From contig NZ_JAFCKB010000003.1 in the NCBI RefSeq assembly GCF_018130615.1, positions 310,001 to 374,000 of the forward strand: a stretch of 64,000 nt of DNA, given 5' to 3'. The stretch comes from Bradyrhizobium manausense. GTDB taxonomy: Bacteria > Pseudomonadota > Alphaproteobacteria > Rhizobiales > Xanthobacteraceae. The notes under the pieces were generated by a model. It searched no databases, was not told the DNA's origin, and saw only the letters and a list, made by a program, of their open reading frames with translations. Shown here one piece after another: positions 8,325 to 16,853 of this stretch (positions are counted from its first letter, which is position 1; each line of letters begins with the position of its first letter). The position numbers and the translations under genes are program-made.

Positions 8325-11300
8325 ATGTCATCCAAGAACCGTCTGGATCCGATCCCGCATCCGCCGACCAAGCCGGTGGTTGGCAACATGCTGTCGCTGG
8401 ACTCGGCCGCGCCCGTGCAGCATTTGACGCGGCTGGCCAAGGAGCTGGGCCCGATCTTCTGGCTCGACATGATGGGCTCGCCGATCGTGGTCGTCTCCGG
8501 CCACGATCTCGTCGACGAGCTCTCTGACGAAAAGCGCTTCGACAAGACGGTGCGTGGCGCGCTGCGGCGCGTGCGCGCGGTCGGCGGCGACGGTCTGTTC
8601 ACCGCGGATACCAAGGAGCCGAACTGGAGCAAGGCACACAACATCCTGCTGCAGCCGTTCGGCAACCGCGCCATGCAGTCCTACCATCCGAGCATGGTCG
8701 ATATCGCCGAGCAGCTCGTCCACAAATGGGAGCGCCTCAACGCCGACGATGAAATCGACGTCGTCCACGACATGACGGCGCTGACGCTGGACACGATCGG
8801 CCTCTGTGGCTTCGACTATCGCTTCAACTCGTTCTACCGGCGCGACTACCATCCCTTCGTCGAGTCGCTGGTGCGCTCGCTCGAAACCATCATGATGACG
8901 CGCGGCCTGCCGTTCGAGCAGCTCTGGATGCAGAAGCGGCGCAAGACCCTGGGCGAAGACGTCGCCTTCATGAACAAGATGGTCGACGAGATCATCGCCG
9001 AGCGCCGCAAGAGTGCGGAAGGAATCGACGACAAGAAGGACATGCTCGCGGCGATGATGACCGGTGTCGACCGCTCGACCGGTGAGCAGCTCGATGACGT
9101 CAACATCCGATACCAAATCAACACATTCCTGATCGCGGGCCACGAGACCACCAGCGGCCTGCTGTCCTATACGCTCTATGCGCTGCTGAAACACCCCGAC
9201 CTCCTCAAGAAGGCGTATGACGAGGTCGATCGCGTCTTCGGCCCTGACGTCAATGCGAAGCCAACCTACCAGCAGGTGACGCAGCTCACCTACATCACGC
9301 AGGTCCTGAAAGAGGCGCTGCGGCTGTGGCCGCCGGCGCCGGCTTATGGCATCTCGCCGCTGAATGACGAAACCATCGGTGGCGGCAAGTACAAACTCAG
9401 GAAGGGCACGTTCACCACCATCCTGGTGACGGCGCTGCATCGCGACCCCAGCGTCTGGGGCCCCAATCCTGATGCGTTCGACCCCGAGAACTTCAGCAAG
9501 GAAGCCGAAGCGAAGCGGCCGATCAATGCCTGGAAGCCGTTCGGCAACGGCCAGCGCGCCTGCATCGGCCGCGGTTTTGCCATGCACGAGGCTGCACTTG
9601 CACTCGGCATGATCCTGCAGCGTTTCAAGCTGATCGACCACCAGCGCTACCAGATGCACTTGAAGGAAACGCTGACGATGAAGCCGGAGGGCTTCAAGAT
9701 CAAGGTGAGGCCGCGGGCGGATCGCGAGCGAGGTGCCTATGGCGGGCCCACCACGGCCGCAGTTTCAGCGCCGAGGGCGCCGCGTCAGCCGACCACGCGT
9801 CCCGGTCACAACACGCCGATGCTCGTGCTTTATGGCTCCAACCTTGGCACGGCCGAGGAACTCGCGACGCGCATGGCGGACCTTGCGGAGATCAACGGCT
9901 TTGCGGTGCATCTCGGGCCGCTCGACGACTACGTCGGCAAGCTTCCGCACGAAGGCGGCGTGCTGATCATCTGCGCCTCCTATAACGGCGCGGCGCCCGA
10001 CAATGCGACGCAGTTCGTCAAATGGCTCGGCGACGATCTGCCGAAGGACGCCTTTGCCAACGTGCGTTATGCCGTGTTCGGCTGCGGCAACAGCGATTGG
10101 GCCGCGACCTATCAATCGGTGCCGCGCTTCATCGACGAGCAATTGTCGAAGCACGGGGCACGCGCCGTCTATCCGCGCGGCGAGGGCGACGCACGCAGTG
10201 ATCTCGACGGTCAGTTCCAAAAATGGTTCCCGGCCGCCGCTCAGGTCGCGACCAAGGAATTCGGCATCGACTGGAATTTCACGCGCACCGCGGAAGACGA
10301 TCCGCTCTATGCGATCGAGCCGGTCGCGGTGACCGCAGTCAACACCATCGTTGCCCAGGGTGGTGCTGTCGCGATGAAGGTGCTGGTCAATGACGAGCTC
10401 CAGAACAAGTCCGGCGCCAATCCGTCGCCGCGCTCGACGCGCCACATCGAGGTGCAGCTGCCGGCCAACGTCACCTATCGTGTCGGCGATCACCTGAGTG
10501 TCGTTCCGCGCAACGATCCGACGCTGGTGGACTCGGTCGCCCGCCGCTTCGGCTTCCTGCCCGCCGATCAGATCAGGCTCCAAGTCGCCGAAGGCCGCCG
10601 GGCGCAATTGCCGGTCGGCAATGCCGTATCGGTCGGACGCCTCCTCAGCGAGTTTGTCGAGCTGCAGCAGGTGGCGACGCGCAAGCAGATCCAGACCATG
10701 GCCGAGCATACCCGTTGCCCGGTCACCAAGCCGAAGCTGCTGGCCTTTGTCGGCGAGGAGGCCGAAACGCTCGAGCGCTACCGCGGCGAGATTCTGGCCA
10801 TGCGCAAATCGGTGTTCGACCTGCTGCTCGAATATCCTGCTTGCGAGCTGCCGTTCCACGCCTATCTGGAAATGCTCTCGCTGCTTGCGCCGCGCTACTA
10901 CTCGATCTCGTCCTCGCCGTCGGTCGATCCAATGCGTTGCAGCGTCACGGTCGGCGTGGTCGAGGGACCGGCCGCTTCGGGGCGCGGTACCTACAAGGGC
11001 ATCTGCTCGAGCTATCTCGCCAATCGGCGGGCTGGCGATACGATCTACGCCACCGTGCGCGAGACCAAGGCCGGCTTCCGCCTGCCCGACGATCCCTCGG
11101 TGCCGATCATCATGATTGGTCCGGGCACGGGGCTCGCGCCGTTCCGCGGCTTCCTCCAGGAACGCGCCGCGCGCAAGGCGAAGGGCGCCAGCCTCGGACC
11201 GTCCATGCTGTTTTTCGGCTGCCGCCATCCCGATCAGGATTTTCTCTACGCCGATGAGCTGAAGGCGCTTGCCGCAAGCGGCATCACCGAGCTCTTCACC

Positions 11301-11561
11301 GCGTTCTCGCGCACGGACGGCCCCAAGACCTATGTCCAGCACGTTCTTGCCGCGCAGAAGGACAAGGTCTGGCCCCTGATCGAGCAGGGCGCGATCATCT
11401 ATGTCTGCGGCGACGGCAGCAGGATGGAGCCCGACGTGAAGGCGGCGCTGGTTGCGATCCATCGCGAGAAGAGCGGCAGCGATGCCGCTGCGGCTGCGCG
11501 CTGGATCGAGGAGATGGGCGCGAAGAACCGGTATGTGCTGGACGTCTGGGCTGGCGGGTGA
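8325..11561 (+). CDS. CYP102-type self-sufficient P450-reductase fusion (bifunctional cytochrome P450/NADPH--P450 reductase)
   Basis: Single-chain fatty-acid hydroxylase of 1,078 residues, close to the ~1,050 of P450 BM3. The heme domain fills about residues 1-480, with the I-helix AGHETTSG at 271-278 and the heme-ligand loop FGNGQRACIG with Cys413. A proline/alanine-rich linker follows near 470-500. The FMN domain starts at about 498 (MLVLYGSNLGTAEELATRMA) and the FAD/NADPH domain covers about 690-1078 (RYYSISSSP, GPGTGLAPFRGFLQER, YVCGDGSRM). All domains look complete. I chose the ATG at 8325 because translation upstream runs into the palindromic repeat. It should hydroxylate fatty acids near the omega end, using NADPH. 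It lies next to acyltransferase and epoxide-hydrolase genes. Confidence 0.96.
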   Translation: MSSKNRLDPIPHPPTKPVVGNMLSLDSAAPVQHLTRLAKELGPIFWLDMMGSPIVVVSGHDLVDELSDEKRFDKTVRGALRRVRAVGGDGLFTADTKEPNWSKAHNILLQPFGNRAMQSYHPSMVDIAEQLVHKWERLNADDEIDVVHDMTALTLDTIGLCGFDYRFNSFYRRDYHPFVESLVRSLETIMMTRGLPFEQLWMQKRRKTLGEDVAFMNKMVDEIIAERRKSAEGIDDKKDMLAAMMTGVDRSTGEQLDDVNIRYQINTFLIAGHETTSGLLSYTLYALLKHPDLLKKAYDEVDRVFGPDVNAKPTYQQVTQLTYITQVLKEALRLWPPAPAYGISPLNDETIGGGKYKLRKGTFTTILVTALHRDPSVWGPNPDAFDPENFSKEAEAKRPINAWKPFGNGQRACIGRGFAMHEAALALGMILQRFKLIDHQRYQMHLKETLTMKPEGFKIKVRPRADRERGAYGGPTTAAVSAPRAPRQPTTRPGHNTPMLVLYGSNLGTAEELATRMADLAEINGFAVHLGPLDDYVGKLPHEGGVLIICASYNGAAPDNATQFVKWLGDDLPKDAFANVRYAVFGCGNSDWAATYQSVPRFIDEQLSKHGARAVYPRGEGDARSDLDGQFQKWFPAAAQVATKEFGIDWNFTRTAEDDPLYAIEPVAVTAVNTIVAQGGAVAMKVLVNDELQNKSGANPSPRSTRHIEVQLPANVTYRVGDHLSVVPRNDPTLVDSVARRFGFLPADQIRLQVAEGRRAQLPVGNAVSVGRLLSEFVELQQVATRKQIQTMAEHTRCPVTKPKLLAFVGEEAETLERYRGEILAMRKSVFDLLLEYPACELPFHAYLEMLSLLAPRYYSISSSPSVDPMRCSVTVGVVEGPAASGRGTYKGICSSYLANRRAGDTIYATVRETKAGFRLPDDPSVPIIMIGPGTGLAPFRGFLQERAARKAKGASLGPSMLFFGCRHPDQDFLYADELKALAASGITELFTAFSRTDGPKTYVQHVLAAQKDKVWPLIEQGAIIYVCGDGSRMEPDVKAALVAIHREKSGSDAAAAARWIEEMGAKNRYVLDVWAGG

Positions 11562-11591
11562 CCGCCAGTCCAATCGTGCTAAACGTCAGGC

Positions 11592-12266
11592 ATGATTCCC
11601 TGGGAAAAACTCGACACCGCCAAAATCCCCGGCTCCGACGAGGAGCTCCGCCTCATGCGGCGGGGCAAGGAGTTTTCGATCAAGCTCGGCACCAACGAGC
11701 TGATGAACAACCGCCTGTCTGGTTCTGAGGCCGCACTTGCAACGCTTGCAGCGAAGCAGATCGAGGCGGTGACAAAACCCGTCGTTCTCATCGGCGGCCT
11801 TGGGATGGGCTTTACGCTGCGCGCGGCGCTCACCGTCCTCGGCAGCAAGGCGAAGATCGTGGTCGCCGAACTCGTGCCAGCGGTGGTGAGCTGGGCGCGC
11901 GGGCCGATGGCGGAAGTCTTCGGCGACAGTCTCGATGATGCCAGGGTGAGCATCCGGGAGACCGACGTCGGCGAAATCATCCGGGCGAAGAGTTCGGCCT
12001 TCGACGCCATTCTGCTCGACGTCGACAATGGGCCGGAAGGACTGACTCGCAAGGGCAACGATGCGCTCTACAGTGCGAACGGATTGACGGCTGCGAAGGC
12101 GGCACTGCGGCCGGGCGGCGTGCTCGCCGTCTGGTCGTCGGGACCGAATCCCGCCTTCACCAAGCGCCTTGGCAGTGCCGGCTTCGGCGTCAACGAGGTC
12201 AACGTTCGCGCCACCGGCAGGGGCGGTGGCGCGCGTCACGTGATCTGGATCGCGAGGAAGGGTTAG
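11592..12266 (+). CDS. Spermidine synthase-like class I methyltransferase-fold protein
   Basis: Protein of 224 residues with a Rossmann-type nucleotide/SAM fold like the polyamine synthases. The motif I glycine segment VVLIGGLGMGFTLRAAL begins near residue 57, the acidic strand end is VVAELVPAVVSWAR, and FDAILLDVDNGPEG marks the DxD-like loop. It is shorter than a full spermidine synthase (about 280 residues) because the N-terminal beta-domain is reduced, so I do not assign aminopropyl transfer. It follows the CYP102 gene by 30 bases. Its end overlaps the convergent SnoaL-like gene by four bases. Confidence 0.82.
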   Translation: MIPWEKLDTAKIPGSDEELRLMRRGKEFSIKLGTNELMNNRLSGSEAALATLAAKQIEAVTKPVVLIGGLGMGFTLRAALTVLGSKAKIVVAELVPAVVSWARGPMAEVFGDSLDDARVSIRETDVGEIIRAKSSAFDAILLDVDNGPEGLTRKGNDALYSANGLTAAKAALRPGGVLAVWSSGPNPAFTKRLGSAGFGVNEVNVRATGRGGGARHVIWIARKG

Positions 12267-12727
12267 AACATCGTGTTGTTGTTCGCCGGATTCTCCGGGA
12301 TCGGCTGAACCACATCCCAATGCTCGACGATCTTGCCGTTCTCCAGCTTGAAGATGTCGACAATCGCGTTGCCTTTGGTGCCGGGCTCGCGGACCGCGTT
12401 GACATGCAGGATGACGTAGTCGCCATCCACGAACGCGCGTTTGATCTCGCTGTGTGAGTTCGGAAATTTTTCGCGCAGGAAGCCGATGAACTTTCGGAAG
12501 CCCTCCGGTCCATCGGCGGCGTTCGGATTGTGCTGGACGTAACGGTCGCCGACATAGGCGAGCGCTGCATCGACGTCTTTCTGATTGAGACCCTTCTCGT
12601 AGAAGGCGAGCACGGCGGCGCGGTTGGCTTCGTCTTGTGCGCTGGCCGCCATCGTGGCGCCGCTGGCGAGGGACAGCATGAGAGCCGAAGCGGCGACCAT
12701 TGCCGCAGGCCGGACGATGAGATGCAT
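12263..12727 (-). CDS. Secreted SnoaL-like/NTF2-fold protein
   Basis: Protein of 154 residues with a clear signal peptide (MHLIVRPAAMVAASALMLSLASGATMAASA). The mature part has the SnoaL/NTF2 pattern: AVLAFYEKGLNQKDVDAALAYVGDRYVQHNPNAADG, then GFRKFIGFLREKFP, and VHVNAVREPGTKGNAIVDIFKLENGKIVEHWDV. This fold holds small hydrophobic ligands or polyketide intermediates; periplasmic members are common and mostly uncharacterised. It is convergent with the methyltransferase-like gene and overlaps it by four bases. No function is assigned. Confidence 0.88.
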   Translation of the reverse strand: MHLIVRPAAMVAASALMLSLASGATMAASAQDEANRAAVLAFYEKGLNQKDVDAALAYVGDRYVQHNPNAADGPEGFRKFIGFLREKFPNSHSEIKRAFVDGDYVILHVNAVREPGTKGNAIVDIFKLENGKIVEHWDVVQPIPENPANNNTMF

Positions 12728-12855
12728 GTGAGCTCCGGGAGGCCGTAGCCTCGGTCTTGCGATTGAGGGAGGCCTCTATAGCTCTCGCGCCGGCTCGGGT
12801 TAAGAGAGTAACCGGCGGCTCACATGGTCACCGCGAGGAGACTGGCGGCGTGGGT

Positions 12856-13776
12856 CTACGCTGCCTGCGCTGCCGCGCCATGCGCATGCTTGTCGATAGC
12901 GCCGACGATCTCAGGCCAGAACCGCATCGGCAGCGCGTGGCCCATGCCGTCGATCATCAGCAGCTTTGCGCCCGGAATTGACGCGGCCGTGTCCTTGCCG
13001 CCTTCGGGCCGCACCAGCGGATCGACCGTCCCGTGGATCACGAGCGTTGGCGTCTTCACGCTGTGCAGCCGCTCCTTGCGGCTGCCGGAGGCAAGCACCG
13101 CGCGGAGCTGCCGGCCGACGCCGGCCGGATTGAGCCCGCGGGCAAAGACGCGTTCGGCGCGGCCGGGATCGAGCGCCTCTTCCTCGGGGAAGGAACCGGC
13201 ACGCAAGATCTTCCAGGTCTGGCCGAAGCGGGTGATGAACTCCTCCTTGCTGCGCGGCGGGGGGGCCATCAGCATGGCGGCGGCCTCTCGCGTCGGAGGC
13301 GGCACGCGCGGATTGCCGGTGGTCGACATGATCGAGGTCAGCGAGCGTACGCGCGCGGGGAACGACAGCGTCACCTCCTGCGCGATCATGCCGCCCATGG
13401 AGGCACCGACCAGATGTGCCGACTTGATGCCGAGCGCATCCATCAGGCCGACCGTGTCCCTGGCCATGTCGATCAATTTGTAGGGAGCGGCCACTGGAAT
13501 TCTGAGGAAGCGCAGCTTCATCAATTCCAGTGGAGTCAGGCGATTGCCGCCGGTGAGATGGCTGGACTTGCCGATGTCGCGATTGTCGAAACGGATCACG
13601 CGAAAGCCGTGTGCGGCGAGCTGTTCGCAGAACGCATCGTCCCAATGGATCATCTGTGCTCCGAGCCCCATGATCAGCAGCAGCGGCTCGGCATTGCCAT
13701 TGCCGAAAATCTCGTAGCAGATGTCGATGCCGTTGGCACGGACGGTCTGGGGCGGCTGATGGGCGGAGGCGTTCAC
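12856..13776 (-). CDS. Alpha/beta hydrolase
   Basis: Cytoplasmic alpha/beta hydrolase of about 306 residues. It has NGIDICYEIFGNG at the start, the loop LLLIMGLGAQMIHWDD, the nucleophile elbow VGASMGGM (serine), an acid in IHGTVDPLVRPEGG and the histidine in GMGHALPM. I chose the GTG at 13776 (VNASAHQPPQTVRANG), since GAGGAA lies just before it. The longer frame, starting at 14340, reads back through the divergent PhaE-like gene. It is divergent from the PHA synthase operon with about 150 bases between, so it could share a control region. A role as PHA or ester hydrolase is possible but unsupported. Confidence 0.88.
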   Translation of the reverse strand: MNASAHQPPQTVRANGIDICYEIFGNGNAEPLLLIMGLGAQMIHWDDAFCEQLAAHGFRVIRFDNRDIGKSSHLTGGNRLTPLELMKLRFLRIPVAAPYKLIDMARDTVGLMDALGIKSAHLVGASMGGMIAQEVTLSFPARVRSLTSIMSTTGNPRVPPPTREAAAMLMAPPPRSKEEFITRFGQTWKILRAGSFPEEEALDPGRAERVFARGLNPAGVGRQLRAVLASGSRKERLHSVKTPTLVIHGTVDPLVRPEGGKDTAASIPGAKLLMIDGMGHALPMRFWPEIVGAIDKHAHGAAAQAA

Positions 13777-13932
13777 GGGCGTTCCTCGGGCTTTTGACCA
13801 TTGCTGTATGGCACGGTTTCCTCGCGCGAAGAAGCCGTGTGCCGGACCGCTGCTTGCCGGTTGACCGGCACCCCGCAACGGTGTCGTATGGCAGGAAGAA
13901 GGGCACAAGCCCTCCACATCGGGAGGATGCTG
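13777..13932. other. Divergent promoter region between hydrolase and PHA synthase operon
   Basis: About 155 bases separate the GTG of the minus-strand hydrolase (13776) from the ATG of the PhaE-like gene (13933). A short stem CGGTTGACCG lies at 13859-13868. GGGAGG at 13921-13926 is the ribosome binding site of the PhaE-like gene. I see no strong -35/-10 pair. Confidence 0.4.
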
Positions 13933-14313
13933 ATGACCGACAAGATCACCGATCCAGTTGCCTTGTGGCAGCAGATGGTCGGCGAAATGGAGAAGGGATT
14001 CAACTCCTTCGCCACCAAGGCGATGGAGACGCCGGAATTCTCGCAAGCGATGAACCGCGCCGGCGGCGCTGCTGCGGGCGCTCAGAAGCAGTTCGGCGAT
14101 CTCATGGAGAAGTATCTCCTCTCGATGAATTTGCCGAGCCGCGAGCAGATGACGGGTATCGCCGAGCGGCTGCAGTCGATCGAGGGGCAACTCGGCGAGA
14201 TCAGGTCGATGCTGAATCAGATGTCGGCCAATTCCGGGGGGGCACCGATCGATTCCGCACCGCGGCCACCGCGCACCAAACGTCCGCCATCCGAAGGCGG
14301 AGAGCCAAAATGA
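13933..14313 (+). CDS. PhaE-like small subunit of class III PHA synthase
   Basis: Short helical protein of 126 residues, translationally coupled to the PhaC gene by an ATGA overlap. It looks like the C-terminal part of PhaE: a LSMNLPSREQMTGIAERL segment followed by a predicted coiled coil (about residues 85-106) and a proline-rich tail (APRPPRTKRPPSEGGE). Canonical PhaE is about 350 residues, so this is a short form. In class III synthases PhaE binds PhaC and is needed for activity. The ATG at 13933, rather than the one at 13927, gives the better spacing from GGGAGG. The call rests on context and the NLPSR/coiled-coil pattern. Confidence 0.75.
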   Translation: MTDKITDPVALWQQMVGEMEKGFNSFATKAMETPEFSQAMNRAGGAAAGAQKQFGDLMEKYLLSMNLPSREQMTGIAERLQSIEGQLGEIRSMLNQMSANSGGAPIDSAPRPPRTKRPPSEGGEPK

Positions 14314-15392
14314 ACGCGCCGACGGGACTTGATTTCGCATCTATCCCGGAGCGCATCCAGGCCGAGGTGCAGCGCGCCATCCAGCGTAGCATCAAGGGCG
14401 TCGAATATATTTCGACCTCCGGCCCCACCCTCGGCTCGACACCAAAGGACGTGCTGCACTCGCGCGGAACGATGAGTCTCTACCACTACCGGCCGATGTC
14501 GGACGAGATTTATCGCGTGCCGGTGCTGATCGTGATGGCGACCACCAATCGCGGCTACATTCTCGACCTCGTCCCTGGCCAGAGTTTCATCGAGTTCCTG
14601 CTGAGGCGCGGCTACGACGTCTACATGCTCGACTGGAGTGCACCGCGCCCGGAAGAGAAGAGCCTGCGGATGGAGGACTACGTCCTCGACTTCATCCCGG
14701 ATTGTGTCCGCCGCGTGCAGGCCGATTCCGGCGAGCAGGACGTCTCCGTCATCGGTTATTGCTTCGGTGGCGTACTGTCACTGCTCTATGGCTCGATCTT
14801 CCCGGACGGGCCGATGAAGAATTTGATCTGCTTCACCACGCCGATCGATTTTCGCGAGATGAAGCTGTTCTCGAATTTCTCCGACCGCCGCTATTTCGAC
14901 GTCGACCGGCTCGTCGACAGTGTCGGCAACGTGCCGCCGGAGATGATCCTGTCCTCGTTCGAGATGCTGCGTCCGGCCTCGCGCACGGTGAGCCAGATCC
15001 AGCTCTGGGAAAACATCTGGAACGATGAGTTCGTGAAGTCGTACCGGATGTTCGACCGCTGGGCGACCGACACGCTGCCGCTGGCGGGCGAATATTTCCG
15101 CACCATCACCAAGGACCTGATGTGGGACAACAAGCTGTTCAACGACACCATGTCGGTGGGCGGCCGCGCGGCGAAGCTCGAGAACATCAAGGTGCCGATC
15201 CTGCATGCGGTCGCCGAGCACGATCACATCGTGCCCTATGACGCCGCAAAACACCTCATCGCCAAGATCGGCTCCGCGGATAAGGAAGAGGTGATGCTGA
15301 AGGGCGGTCACGTCTCGCTGGTCGCCGGCGCCAATGCGGTGAAGCGGCTGTGGCCGAAACTGGATTCCTGGCTGGGAAAGAGATCGACATGA
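14310..15392 (+). CDS. phaC: Class III-type poly(3-hydroxyalkanoate) synthase subunit PhaC
   Basis: Polymerises (R)-3-hydroxyacyl-CoA into storage polyester on granules. The 360-residue length matches class III PhaC (about 355) and not class I (about 580). The lipase-like box GYCFGG places the catalytic cysteine at residue 151, with Asp305 in HDHIVP and His334 in KGGHVSLV, close to the positions known for Allochromatium PhaC (149/302/331). The conserved YMLDWSAPRPEEKSLRMEDY segment is present. It is coupled by ATGA overlaps both to the PhaE-like gene before it and to the GNAT gene after it. No thiolase or reductase genes are nearby, so the monomer supply comes from elsewhere. Confidence 0.93.
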   Translation: MNAPTGLDFASIPERIQAEVQRAIQRSIKGVEYISTSGPTLGSTPKDVLHSRGTMSLYHYRPMSDEIYRVPVLIVMATTNRGYILDLVPGQSFIEFLLRRGYDVYMLDWSAPRPEEKSLRMEDYVLDFIPDCVRRVQADSGEQDVSVIGYCFGGVLSLLYGSIFPDGPMKNLICFTTPIDFREMKLFSNFSDRRYFDVDRLVDSVGNVPPEMILSSFEMLRPASRTVSQIQLWENIWNDEFVKSYRMFDRWATDTLPLAGEYFRTITKDLMWDNKLFNDTMSVGGRAAKLENIKVPILHAVAEHDHIVPYDAAKHLIAKIGSADKEEVMLKGGHVSLVAGANAVKRLWPKLDSWLGKRST

Positions 15393-15982
15393 GCGAGCAG
15401 CGTTCCTATCCGCGTCATGTCAAGACCGACGCCGGCGATATCGAGATCCGCCTGATGTCGCCCGCGGACGAAGCCGCAGTGCTCGCCTTCGGCAAAGGCC
15501 TGCCGACCCATGATCTGTTGTTCCTGCCGCGCAACATCAGCGAGCCGAAGGTGCTGTCGGCCTGGGTCAAGGAGATCGAGCGCGGCGCGATCCAGAGCCT
15601 GCTGGCGGTCCGGGGCGGCACGGTCGTCGGTTGCGGCACGCTGGTGCGTGATCCGCACTCCTGGTCCCCCCATGTCGGCGAGATCCGGATGGTGGTGTCG
15701 CAGGATGTGCGCGGGAAGGGGGTGGGCAAGGCGCTGTCGCAGGAGACCTTTGCGCTCGCGCTCGGGGCTGGGCTGGAGAAGCTCTCGGTCCAGATGACGG
15801 TCGACCAGCAGGCTGCGATCGCGCTGTTCGAAAGCCTCGGCTTCAAGGCAGAGGCCTTGTTACGCGACCATGTCCGGGACGTCGGTGGCAAGACCCACGA
15901 CATCGTCGTGCTCGGGCACAACATCGCGCAGGTCCAGGCCCAGATGGAGGCCTACGGGCTGCCAGGCGCCGTCCAGCACTAA
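15389..15982 (+). CDS. GNAT family N-acetyltransferase
   Basis: Protein of 197 residues with the GNAT fold: IEIRLMSPADEAAVLAFG opens the domain, and the acetyl-CoA loop is MVVSQDVRGKGVGKAL near residue 110, followed by VQMTVDQQAAIALFESLGFKAEALL. The ATG at 15389 overlaps the phaC stop codon (ATGA), so this is the third gene of the PHA synthase operon. That linkage suggests it modifies a protein or metabolite connected to PHA granules, but no target can be named. Confidence 0.9.
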   Translation: MSEQRSYPRHVKTDAGDIEIRLMSPADEAAVLAFGKGLPTHDLLFLPRNISEPKVLSAWVKEIERGAIQSLLAVRGGTVVGCGTLVRDPHSWSPHVGEIRMVVSQDVRGKGVGKALSQETFALALGAGLEKLSVQMTVDQQAAIALFESLGFKAEALLRDHVRDVGGKTHDIVVLGHNIAQVQAQMEAYGLPGAVQH

Positions 15983-16228
15983 GAGGGCCGTCCAGCACTG
16001 AGGCGCCATCCGGCGACCAGAAAACTGGAAATCAACCCCATGCAAAGTAGGCGGCGGGCCAGGGAGGCAGCAGATTGCCTCCAATTGAGGATATTCACGA
16101 TTTCGTGATATCGCAATGCAACATGATTGTTGCGTCGCACAATTAACTATGCCATATAAGCCCTGCCCCGGGCCAAAACCGGACGGGGTGAGCCCATAGC
16201 TCAGACCGATGAGGATGGAGAGAACCCC
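15983..16228. promoter_or_regulatory. Phasin upstream region with GCAACA-TGAT-TGTTGC inverted repeat
   Basis: This non-coding stretch of 246 bases precedes the phasin gene. An exact inverted repeat, GCAACA at 16118-16123 and TGTTGC at 16128-16133 with a TGAT spacer, sits in an AT-richer segment (16090-16160) that also holds CACGA...TCGTG at about 16097-16107. PhaR-type repressors bind GC-rich TGC/GCA dyads ahead of phasin genes in other Alphaproteobacteria, so this is a candidate operator. The regulator itself is not in the window. No gene is seen here. Confidence 0.5.
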
Positions 16229-16684
16229 ATGACCACCGAAACCAACACTGCCTTCGAGGGCTTCAAAGACGCTTTCAAGAACATCCAGAACCTGGAAGTT
16301 CCCGAGGCCGCCCGCGAGTTCGTCAAGAAGACTGCCAACACCGCCAAGGACCGTGCTGCCGAGGTGTTCGCTGGCTCCGAGCGCGTGACCGCCGCCGTCG
16401 AGAACGCGGTGTCCGAGTCCGTCACTGAAGCCGGCAAGATCAGCCGCAACATCCAGCAGGCGATCTACGAGGACGCCGAGGCGTTCTTCTCGGGCATCGA
16501 CAAGCTCGCATCCGCCAAGTCGGTCAGCGAAGCCGTCGAGATCCAGTCGAGCCTGCTCCGCTCCCGCGGCGAAGTGTTCGTCTCGCGCGCCAAGGCGACC
16601 GCCGACTATTTCGGCAAGCTCGCCGCCAATGGTGCCAAGTCCGCTCAGGACAACTTTGCCAAGGTCTACAACAAGACCGCCTGA
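16229..16684 (+). CDS. Phasin (PHA granule-associated protein)
   Basis: Small amphipathic helical protein of 151 residues that coats PHA granules. It shows the phasin_2-type pattern: NTAFEGFKDAFKNIQNLEVP at the start, a long helix FVKKTANTAKDRAAEVFAGSERVTAAVE, and VSEAVEIQSSLLRSRGEVFVSRAKATADYFGKLA, the conserved phasin core. There is no signal peptide or membrane segment. Purine-rich GGAGAG precedes the ATG. The gene has its own upstream region and a strong terminator, so it is monocistronic and likely highly expressed. It lies 246 bases after the PhaC operon, supporting its role. Confidence 0.93.
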   Translation: MTTETNTAFEGFKDAFKNIQNLEVPEAAREFVKKTANTAKDRAAEVFAGSERVTAAVENAVSESVTEAGKISRNIQQAIYEDAEAFFSGIDKLASAKSVSEAVEIQSSLLRSRGEVFVSRAKATADYFGKLAANGAKSAQDNFAKVYNKTA

Positions 16685-16715
16685 TCCGGCACCCTGAGGA
16701 CCAACTGAAATTTGA

Positions 16716-16742
16716 GGCCCGCTTCGGCGGGCCTTTTGTTTT
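16716..16742 (+). terminator. Rho-independent terminator after phasin gene
   Basis: Seven-base-pair GC stem GGCCCGC (16716-16722) and GCGGGCC (16727-16733) with a stable TTCG loop, directly followed by TTTTGTTTTTG. It lies about 30 bases after the phasin stop codon. Confidence 0.95.
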
Positions 16743-16751
16743 TGTCCCGCC

Positions 16752-16835
16752 GTCATTGCGAGGAGCGAAGCGACGAAGCAATCCAGAGTCTTTCCGCGGA
16801 AAGATTCCGGATTGCTTCGCATCGCTCGCAATGAC
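16752..16835. repeat. Palindromic intergenic repeat, family B (copy 1)
   Basis: About 84 bases, opening GTCATTGCGAGGAGCGAAG and closing CGCTCGCAATGAC, with a central TCTTTCCGCGGAAAGA palindrome. The same layout occurs at 22856-22940 inside the paa operon. It ends about 19 bases before the DUF445 gene; the apparent N-terminal extension of that gene from 16812 is this repeat read as protein. Confidence 0.9.
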
Positions 16836-16853
16836 GGGTACTGTGATGCAGTG

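Noticed and set aside
12757-12981. Small plus-strand frames in the gap after the SnoaL-like gene
   Set aside because: They run antisense into the alpha/beta hydrolase gene, with no ribosome binding site or recognisable product.
16195-16228. tRNA-like GCCCATAGCTCAGA stretch before the phasin gene
   Set aside because: There is no matching acceptor stem, anticodon arm or T-loop; it is only a chance resemblance to a tRNA D-loop.
16812-16853. N-terminal extension of the DUF445 protein (LRIARNDGYC...)
   Set aside because: This peptide is the typical translation of the family B repeat, so the ATG at 16854 is used.
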